Of a DNA stretch of 64,000 nt, positions 56,458-64,000 are shown piece by piece (position 1 is the stretch's first letter; the number at the start of each line of letters is the position of its first letter). The DNA is taken from contig NZ_JALDWJ010000002.1 of the NCBI RefSeq assembly GCF_022758295.1, positions 434,001 through 498,000 of the forward strand. Reading direction: 5' to 3'. The notes under the pieces were generated by a model that was given only the letters and a program-made list of their open reading frames with translations, searched no databases and had not been told where the DNA came from. The translations under genes and the position numbers were made by a program. Origin of the DNA: Lysobacter sp. CFH 32150. GTDB lineage: Bacteria > Pseudomonadota > Gammaproteobacteria > Xanthomonadales > Xanthomonadaceae.

Positions 56458-56833
56458 CGGAAGGACCGCCGTGGACCAGATCCTGGGTCGCCGTGAACTT
56501 GCCGACGACGTCCAGGTTGTAAATCAGCGGCTTGCGCACTTCATAGTTCACCGTCATTTTCCAACCGCCTTCCATGCGCTCGATCTTGACGTGTTTATCT
56601 TCGACGTTCTCCGAATAGTTCACGTAGAGACGGCGAAAGAACAGGTTGCGGATTCGGTCTGGAGACGAATTGTTGATCCCAGGCTCCAGCGACATGCCCT
56701 TCATCGCCTGCTTGACGCCGTAATACTCGGTGTACATCGGGATCACTTTCATGCCGGTGTAGATGAACACACCTGCCACCGCCAACACGAAGATGAACCC
56801 GATCAGGGTCATGCCACTCTGCGAACGCTTCAT
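56453..56833 (-). CDS. DUF4845-family small membrane protein
   Basis: 126 residues, [19 protein letters not shown] with a pilin-like N-terminal helix, then a periplasmic alpha/beta domain ([32 protein letters not shown]). The family is regularly found between lepB and rnc in gammaproteobacteria; function unknown. Its stop overlaps the inferred rnc start. Confidence 0.9.
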   Translation of the reverse strand: MKRSQSGMTLIGFIFVLAVAGVFIYTGMKVIPMYTEYYGVKQAMKGMSLEPGINNSSPDRIRNLFFRRLYVNYSENVEDKHVKIERMEGGWKMTVNYEVRKPLIYNLDVVGKFTATQDLVHGGPSD

Positions 56834-56852
56834 CTGCCCCTCTCCCCTTGGA

Positions 56853-57650
56853 TTACGGAATGCCGGAACCGACCCGCGAAAAATCGATGCCCCCGGCGCT
56901 GCGGTCGAAATTCATCCAAATCAGGAACGCCTTACCGCGCAAGTTCGATTCCGGCAGGAAGTGTGTCTGCCAGAACCGGCTGTCCTCGCTATTATCACGA
57001 TTGTCGCCCATGACGAAATAGTGACCCGCGGGCACCGTCCACTCCCCTTCCCCTTGAATGAAGAACGGCAAATCGTCGCGTTCCAGGACCGGATGCGGTC
57101 GATTGGGCAGGTCCTCCTGCATCAGGGACGCGCCGGTCATGTCCGCACCTCGGCCTTTGCCGATGTAGCGTCCGAGCGGCCGGTAGGTCAATGGTTCACC
57201 GTTTACGTAAACCTGGTTGTCGCGATAGGCCACGGTATCGCCGGGCAGGCCGATCACGCGCTTGATCCAGTCCTGTTCCGGATGGTGCGGTGGCCGGAAC
57301 ACCGCCACGTCGCCGCGCTTGGGTTCGCCGATGGCGATGATCTTCTGGTTGTTGATCGGCAGGCGCAGGCCGTAGGCGAATTTGTTGACCAGGATGAAAT
57401 CGCCGATCAGCAGCGACGGCATCATCGAACTGGACGGAATCCGGAACGGCTCGGCGATAAAGCTGCGCAACACCAGCACCACCGCCAGCACCGGGAAGAA
57501 GGCCCGCGAATAGTCGACCAGCACCGGCTCCTTGGCCTCGAGCAACCCGGCGCGCTCGGCACGACGCTTGGCCAGGAACAGCCGATCCAGCAACCAGATG
57601 ATGCCGGTGGCGAAGGTCAAGGCCACCAACGCGATTTCAAACCAACGCAT
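56853..57650 (-). CDS. lepB: Signal peptidase I
   Basis: 265 residues. Two N-terminal transmembrane helices (1-22, 50-66), catalytic Ser75 in PSSSMMPSLL and Lys130 in DWIKRVIGLPGD, plus the box GDNRDNSEDSR. Cleaves signal peptides at the inner membrane. Confidence 0.97.
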   Translation of the reverse strand: MRWFEIALVALTFATGIIWLLDRLFLAKRRAERAGLLEAKEPVLVDYSRAFFPVLAVVLVLRSFIAEPFRIPSSSMMPSLLIGDFILVNKFAYGLRLPINNQKIIAIGEPKRGDVAVFRPPHHPEQDWIKRVIGLPGDTVAYRDNQVYVNGEPLTYRPLGRYIGKGRGADMTGASLMQEDLPNRPHPVLERDDLPFFIQGEGEWTVPAGHYFVMGDNRDNSEDSRFWQTHFLPESNLRGKAFLIWMNFDRSAGGIDFSRVGSGIP

Positions 57651-57669
57651 GCGAGCTCCTTCGGAGCAT

Positions 57670-57737
57670 GAATCGGGAAAGGGGAAATCGGTAAGGGAAC
57701 CGGAACCGCGAGCTTATCGATTCCTTGTTCCCGATTC
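57670..57737. repeat. Inverted repeat between lepA and lepB
   Basis: GAATCGGGAA (57670-57679) is repeated inverted as TTCCCGATTC (57728-57737), inside a stretch of related AATCGG / GGGAA words. It fills most of the 98-bp gap and may be an interspersed GGGAATCGGGAA-type repeat seen in this bacterial order. No T-run. Confidence 0.55.
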
Positions 57738-57748
57738 CGCATTCCCGG

Positions 57749-59542
<1,794 letters not shown>

Positions 59543-59666
59543 GCGGGGCGGCGCATCGCGCCGTCTCTCGAGAAATTAACGCGGAATTATCGCATACCGC
59601 CTAGCTTCCTCCCCTGAAGCCAGGAGGGTAGCGACTCGCTTTGAACCTCCGCGCCCGCAGGCGCAG

Positions 59667-59707
59667 CCTGCGAGCGTTCCTCGGTGTACGAGCCAGTGGC
59701 TCGCAGG
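59667..59707 (-). terminator. Possible hairpin terminator after mucD
   Basis: CCTGCGAGC (59667-59675) pairs perfectly with GCTCGCAGG (59699-59707), directly after the mucD stop on the minus strand. A competing 7-bp hairpin (CGCAGGC/GCCTGCG, 59656-59672) shares one arm. No T-run, so the role is uncertain. Confidence 0.35.
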
Positions 59708-59713
59708 CACCTC

Positions 59714-61237
59714 TCACCCAGCGCCACGTCCCTCGCCCGCCGTCACTGCGACGAACTGCGTCCGTCCGCCGCGATGCACAAGCAGCATCACGGTCTGACC
59801 ATCCTTGATGCCTGCCAGGCTCCGATCGAGGGCGGCGACATTGCCAACGCTGGCGCGGCCCACCGACAGAATCACATCGCCCGGTTGCAGCTGGGCGGCA
59901 GCGGCAGCGCCATCCACGCGTGCGATCCGCACGCCTTCGCCAGCTTCCAGGCCCAGGCGCTGGCGCTCGGCAGGGGCCAGGTCCTGTGCGACGAGGCCCA
60001 GCACGTTGCTGCGACTGGTGGCGGCGGGGGCGTCGTCAGGCGTGGGCAGGTCGCTGCCACCGCTGGCCAGGCTTTCGTTCAATTCGGACAGCGTCACCGT
60101 GAACTCACGCGGTTTGCCATCCCGCCAGATCGTGAGCTTGACCTTCGAGCCGGGCGGCATGCTGCCGATCATCGGCGGCAGATCGCTGGCCACATTCACC
60201 GCACGGCCGTTGACCGCGCGGATGACGTCCATGCGTTCGATGCCCGCACGCGCGGCCGGGCTGCCAGCGACCAGGTCGGCAACCAAGGCACCGCCGCCGT
60301 CAGGCAAACCCAATGCACGGGCCTGATCGCTGTCGATCTGCTGGATGGACACGCCCAGTTGCCCGCGACTCACCTTTCCGGTCGCCTTGAGTTGCGACAC
60401 CGAGTTCATCGCCACATCGATCGGGATGGCGAAACTCACGCCCATGTAACCACCGGAATTACTGAAGATCTGCGAATTGACGCCGACTACTTCGCCACGG
60501 GTGTTCAGCAGCGGGCCGCCGGAATTGCCGCGATTGATCGCCACGTCGGTCTGGATGAAGGGGACGTAGCGCTGGTCGGCGTACGGATTGGCACGACCCA
60601 CGGCACTGACCACGCCGGCGGTGACCGACTGGTCCAGCCCGAACGGCGAACCGATCGCCACCACCCATTCGCCAGGCCGCAGCTTGCTGGAATCGCCGGT
60701 GCGCAGGGCCGGGAGGCCCGTCGCGGCGATCTTGAGCAGGGCAATATCGGACGCCTGGTCGCTGCCGACCACCTTGGCCTTGAACTCGCGGCGATCGGAC
60801 AGCTTGATCGTCACCTCATCGGCGCCATCGACCACGTGGTGGTTGGTGAGCACGTAGCCGTCGTTCGAAATCAGGAAGCCGGTACCCATCGACACGCCGC
60901 CGCGCGGCCCCTGCGGCATCTGCGGGCCGCCCGGCGTTCGCGGCATCGCCCCCGGCGGCAACATGCGGCGGAAGATTTCGGGTAGGTCCTCCTCATCCGG
61001 CACTTCCATGCGCGCCTGACGACGCTCCGCAACCTCGGCGCTGATGTTGACCACCGCAGGACCGACCTGCTCCACCAAACCTGTGAAGTCCGGCAGACCA
61101 GTGACGATCGGTGCGGTCTGCACGGGCACTGCCGCCGCCCCTGTGGGGGTGGAAGCGGAGGTGGACGAGGTTTGTGCGGTACAGGCAATCGGCAGGGCGA
61201 GCATGCCGAGCACGGCGATGGTGCGAAGCGGTGTCAT
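59714..61237 (-). CDS. mucD: DegP/MucD-family periplasmic serine protease
   Basis: 507 residues from the ATG at 61237 with GAGG upstream. A signal peptide ends near the PIACTAQ segment. Trypsin-like domain with triad His134 (TNHHVVDG), Asp164 (SDIALLK) and Ser239 (NRGNSGGPL), then two PDZ domains (about 300-390 and 415-495). Degrades misfolded envelope proteins. Its place after rseA and rpoE matches the algU-mucA-mucD type regulon. Confidence 0.95.
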   Translation of the reverse strand: MTPLRTIAVLGMLALPIACTAQTSSTSASTPTGAAAVPVQTAPIVTGLPDFTGLVEQVGPAVVNISAEVAERRQARMEVPDEEDLPEIFRRMLPPGAMPRTPGGPQMPQGPRGGVSMGTGFLISNDGYVLTNHHVVDGADEVTIKLSDRREFKAKVVGSDQASDIALLKIAATGLPALRTGDSSKLRPGEWVVAIGSPFGLDQSVTAGVVSAVGRANPYADQRYVPFIQTDVAINRGNSGGPLLNTRGEVVGVNSQIFSNSGGYMGVSFAIPIDVAMNSVSQLKATGKVSRGQLGVSIQQIDSDQARALGLPDGGGALVADLVAGSPAARAGIERMDVIRAVNGRAVNVASDLPPMIGSMPPGSKVKLTIWRDGKPREFTVTLSELNESLASGGSDLPTPDDAPAATSRSNVLGLVAQDLAPAERQRLGLEAGEGVRIARVDGAAAAAQLQPGDVILSVGRASVGNVAALDRSLAGIKDGQTVMLLVHRGGRTQFVAVTAGEGRGAG

Positions 61238-61295
61238 GGAATCGGCCTCGGAAATGCAGGTTGTTGGTGCGCAACTGCGTGTGTTGCGCGATGGA

Positions 61296-62129
61296 TCAAG
61301 GTTGCGGACCTGCGTCTGGCGACGTCGGCCCGGCATTTTGTTCAGTCGAGGGCGAGGACGGCGACGACTCGAACGCAGGAAACACAGGAGTGCTGCCAAC
61401 CGATCCGAAGTCGGTGGTCAATGCACCGCTGGCGCTGTATTGCGGCAGCACCGTTCGCGGCCAAGGACGCGTGGCCGGCAAGGTGACATCCGTGAACGGA
61501 CTGACTGCCGCCGCCGCGGGCGGCGCGGCTTCGGCCACCACGATCGCTGTGGCCTCACGCTGCGATGCGCGCATCACGCTGCGCGGTCGCTGCTGTCCGC
61601 GGGCGCGCGGCCCGGCAGCACGGCGCCGCGTTTCGGTTTCACCGGCCACATCCGTATTCGCGTTCGCCAACAGGTTGCGTTCTGACTGCACGGGCGTACT
61701 CGGCGCGGCGGTGCCACCAAACAGCACGGACAGATTGCTGGCAGCGACGATCTGGTCGGAGGGACCCGCAGGCGAAGCGGTATCGGGCATCTGCTGCGCC
61801 ATGAACAAGGCCGCTGCGGCCACGGACGCCGCCAGCGCCGCGCCACCCCCCCAACGCACCCAGCGCGCGCGCGCTGAAATCGCTGCCGGCGCCTGCGCAC
61901 GATCCGCAACGATCGCCGCACTGACGCGCGCCGCGAACCCGGCGGGCAGCATCGCGTTGTCATGCCCGCGAAGCACATCGCCAACGACCTGCCAACGTTC
62001 CCAGCACTCGCCGAGTTCGTGGTCGTGCTGCAGGCGACGCAGCAGGAAGCGCGCCTGGTCGGGGGCGAGTTCGCCATCCATCAGGGCCGATAACTGCTGG
62101 CGGTGATGTTGTTCGATCTTCTCGCTCAT
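61296..62129 (-). CDS. rseA: Anti-sigma-E factor RseA/MucA-like
   Basis: 277 residues; the start overlaps the rpoE stop (ATGA). N-terminal RseA domain (LSALMDGELAPDQARFLLRRL, WERWQVVGDVLRG), one transmembrane helix (about 93-111), and a periplasmic Ala/Pro/Arg-rich, weakly conserved tail longer than in E. coli RseA. Holds RpoE inactive until regulated proteolysis. Confidence 0.9.
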   Translation of the reverse strand: MSEKIEQHHRQQLSALMDGELAPDQARFLLRRLQHDHELGECWERWQVVGDVLRGHDNAMLPAGFAARVSAAIVADRAQAPAAISARARWVRWGGGAALAASVAAAALFMAQQMPDTASPAGPSDQIVAASNLSVLFGGTAAPSTPVQSERNLLANANTDVAGETETRRRAAGPRARGQQRPRSVMRASQREATAIVVAEAAPPAAAAVSPFTDVTLPATRPWPRTVLPQYSASGALTTDFGSVGSTPVFPAFESSPSSPSTEQNAGPTSPDAGPQP

Positions 62130-62773
62130 GAGCGTGCACGCTCCCGCTTCGGTTCGGTATCCAGTAGTGGTCGCAATTCGTTGTCGATCGCCTCGCGCGC
62201 GCGGAAGATGCGCGAACGCACGGTGCCAATGGGGCAGTCCATCTTCTGCGCGATCTCCTCGTAGCTGAGGCCGTCGACCTCGCGCATGGTGATCGCGCTG
62301 CGCAATTCCTCCGGCAGGCGTTCGACCACGCGCATCACCGTGCGTTCGATCTCCTGCCGCATCAGTTCGCGCTCCGGGGTGTCGGTGTCGCGCAGGCGGA
62401 TGCCGGAATCGAACTGTTCGGCGTCGGATACGTCGATGTCATCGGTCGGCGGTCGGCGGTTATGGGCGACAAGGTGGTTTTTCGCTGTATTCACGGCAAT
62501 CCGGTGTAGCCAGGTATAGAACTGGGCATCGCCACGGAAGTTCCCGATCGCGCGGTAGGCGCGGAGGAACGTGTCCTGGGCGACGTCCTGGACCTCGCTC
62601 CAATCGTGGATGTAGCGCGAAATCAGCGCTGCGATCCGATGCTGGTACTTGCGCACCAGCAGGTCGAACGCAGCACTGTCGCCACGCTGCACCCGCACGA
62701 CCAGCGCCTGGTCCAGCTCTTGGGGAGCATGATCCTGTGGAGCAGGTCCCTGTAACGACTCATCCTCGGCCAT
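62126..62773 (-). CDS. rpoE: RNA polymerase sigma-E factor
   Basis: 215 residues from the ATG at 62773 (MAEDESLQ), with AGGAG about 13 nt upstream; an in-frame GTG at 62860 would add 29 poorly structured residues. Regions 2 (FDLLVRKYQHRIAALISRYI, VAQDTFLRAYRAI, FYTWLHRIAVNTAKN) and 4 (LPEELRSAITMREVDGLSYEE, GTVRSRIFRAREA) are complete. Controls the envelope-stress regulon with rseA and mucD downstream. Confidence 0.94.
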   Translation of the reverse strand: MAEDESLQGPAPQDHAPQELDQALVVRVQRGDSAAFDLLVRKYQHRIAALISRYIHDWSEVQDVAQDTFLRAYRAIGNFRGDAQFYTWLHRIAVNTAKNHLVAHNRRPPTDDIDVSDAEQFDSGIRLRDTDTPERELMRQEIERTVMRVVERLPEELRSAITMREVDGLSYEEIAQKMDCPIGTVRSRIFRAREAIDNELRPLLDTEPKRERARS

Positions 62774-62998
62774 TCCGCGCCGGCACTCCTGCATGTCAGC
62801 TCGGCCTTGGCCGGGCAGTGGGACAACGGGTCGACTGGAAAGTTCAGTGGGCTTGGTCACGAATCACGGCTCAGCCGATGTGTTCCAGAGGGCCATGCCA
62901 CTTTGCTTCACGGCACCTTAATGGGGACGGCATTGACGCCAGTCAAACAGGGCCCGGATGATAGCCGTCTTACCCGTACCGGATCGGATGGTGCCGCA
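62774..62998. promoter_or_regulatory. Divergent region between rpoE and the fadB-like gene
   Basis: 225 bp (less if rpoE starts at 62860) that must contain promoters for both genes. I see no clear sigma-E type GAACTT/TCTGA pair by eye and no gene. Confidence 0.4.
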
Positions 62999-64000
62999 AT
63001 GATCGCTGGCCTCGATGGACTGCGCTTCCAGCATTGGCAGGCCGAAGCACGCACGGATGGCATCGTCGTGCTCAGCTTCGACCGCGCTGGCCAGAACGTG
63101 AACACACTGGCGCAGGAAGTGCTGCTGGAGCTCGACGCCATCCTCGAACGGCTGGCGCTGGATCCCCCCAAAGGCCTGGTGATCCGTTCGGCCAAGGCGG
63201 CCGGCTTCATCGCCGGTGCCGACATCAAGGAATTCCAGAGCTTCGACGAGAAAGGCACGGTCGGCGACGCGATCCGTCGTGGCCAGCAGGTGTTCCAGCG
63301 CCTCGCCGAGCTGCCCTGCCCCACGGTCGCAGCCATCCACGGCCACTGCATGGGCGGCGGCACCGAAATTTCCCTCGCGTGCCGCTACCGAGTCGCCTCC
63401 AGCGATCCGTCGACCCGCATCGGTCTGCCCGAAGTGAAGCTCGGCATTTATCCAGGCTGGGGCGGCAGCGTACGCCTGCCGCTGCTGGTGGGCGCGCCCG
63501 CGGCGATGGACTTGATGCTCACTGGCCGCACTTTGTCGGGCTCGGCTGCACGCGCGATGGGATTGGTCGACAAGGTGGTCGAGCCGTCGCAGTTGGTCGA
63601 CGCGGCGGTGGAACTCGCCAAGCGAGGCGCGCAGCGCCCGTTCAAGCAACGCTTCATGGCCTGGCTGACCAACACGTGGCCGGCGCGGCAATTACTCGCG
63701 CCGATGCTGGTCAAGCAAGTCGCGCGCAAGGCGCGCAAGGACCACTACCCCGCACCCTTCGCGTTGATCGAAACCTGGCGCCGCAGCGGCGGCGGCATCC
63801 AGGCACGGCTCGAGGCCGAGCGCAAATCGGTCATCCGGCTTTCCTCCACACCGACCGCACGCAATTTGATCCGCGTGTTCTTCCTGCAGGAACGCCTGAA
63901 AGGCCTTGGTGGCAAGGATCATGGGATCGCCCACGTGCACGTGGTCGGCGCCGGCGTGATGGGCGGCGACATCGCCGCGTGGTCGGCCTACAAGGGCTTT
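62999..64000 (+). CDS. FadB/FadJ-like multifunctional beta-oxidation protein, N-terminal part (cut by window end)
   Basis: 334 codons visible from the ATG at 62999, still open at the window end. The N-terminal enoyl-CoA hydratase domain has the oxyanion-hole motifs SAKAAGFIAGADIKEF and HCMGGGTEISLACRY, with catalytic Glu123 and Glu145 (GLPEVKLGIYPGWGG). After a linker helix the Rossmann domain of 3-hydroxyacyl-CoA dehydrogenase begins at VVGAGVMGGDIA. Which of FadB or FadJ it is needs the missing C-terminus. Confidence 0.92.
   Translation, partial: MIAGLDGLRFQHWQAEARTDGIVVLSFDRAGQNVNTLAQEVLLELDAILERLALDPPKGLVIRSAKAAGFIAGADIKEFQSFDEKGTVGDAIRRGQQVFQRLAELPCPTVAAIHGHCMGGGTEISLACRYRVASSDPSTRIGLPEVKLGIYPGWGGSVRLPLLVGAPAAMDLMLTGRTLSGSAARAMGLVDKVVEPSQLVDAAVELAKRGAQRPFKQRFMAWLTNTWPARQLLAPMLVKQVARKARKDHYPAPFALIETWRRSGGGIQARLEAERKSVIRLSSTPTARNLIRVFFLQERLKGLGGKDHGIAHVHVVGAGVMGGDIAAWSAYKGF

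Overview
The window is 64 kb of dense, high-GC, gammaproteobacterial chromosome. The best guess is Lysobacterales/Xanthomonadales (Lysobacteraceae or Rhodanobacteraceae). The grounds are Oar-like TonB-dependent receptors with an N-terminal carboxypeptidase-regulatory domain, a GTAGGAGCGGC-type inverted repeat like the SMAG/REP elements of Stenotrophomonas, the gene order rpoE-rseA-mucD-lepA-lepB-DUF4845-rnc-era-recO, and TolB-like/TPR proteins starting M(P/S)LxAELKR. This is an inference from gene content; there is no rRNA in the window. I see no insertion sequence, prophage or CRISPR array.

Layout. 1-1.65 kb: the 3' end of a TonB-dependent receptor, then tRNA-Ala(CGC) with a terminator. 1.75-7.1 kb (minus): a type IV minor-pilin operon, fimT-pilW-pilX-(giant pilV-like). 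The last two proteins are several times larger than normal and no pilY1/pilE follows. 7.4-23.4 kb: a divergent block that looks devoted to peptidoglycan peptides. Minus strand: transglutaminase-like protein, TonB receptor, terminator, lysA, a serine hydrolase/VanX-type dipeptidase fusion and a second serine hydrolase. Plus strand: DUF819 membrane protein, NlpC/P60 peptidase, L-Ala-D/L-Glu epimerase, RpiR-type regulator, L,D-transpeptidase and a DAACS transporter. 23.4-33.2 kb: tRNA-Arg(CCT), ALDH7-type dehydrogenase, pyrD, murB, an EamA transporter, PAP2 phosphatase, ispG, xseA, an inverted repeat and a second aldehyde dehydrogenase. 33.3-46.2 kb: VWA lipoprotein, GAF-GAF-GGDEF-EAL protein, a coupled sigma/anti-sigma/yigZ/ABC-exporter operon, a TolB/TPR membrane protein with a vestigial paralogue start, L,D-transpeptidase, AidB-like acyl-CoA dehydrogenase and a cold-shock protein. 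46.3-53.4 kb (minus): a cluster of hairpins, the operon rlmD-CYTH-nagZ-hpt-MTA/MTI phosphorylase, and a YdbH / YdbL pair. 53.4-64 kb: a receiver-HPt protein, then the envelope-stress and housekeeping cluster recO-era-rnc-DUF4845-lepB-lepA-mucD-rseA-rpoE (minus), and the 5' part of a fadB-like multifunctional beta-oxidation gene (plus).

How it fits together. The 7.4-23.4 kb block contains, in one place, candidates for outer-membrane uptake, periplasmic trimming of murein peptides (NlpC/P60, transglutaminase-like, VanX-like D-Ala-D-Ala dipeptidase, serine DD-peptidase-like hydrolases), inner-membrane uptake, cytoplasmic use of L-Ala-D-Glu (epimerase) and meso-DAP (LysA), and a MurR/RpiR regulator. 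I read it as a murein-peptide scavenging locus. Other points worth attention are rnc, which has no ATG/GTG/TTG start and probably begins at an ATT overlapping the upstream stop; a possible YnbE-YdbL fusion; the oversized minor pilins; and a serial hairpin region at 46.3-46.4 kb.
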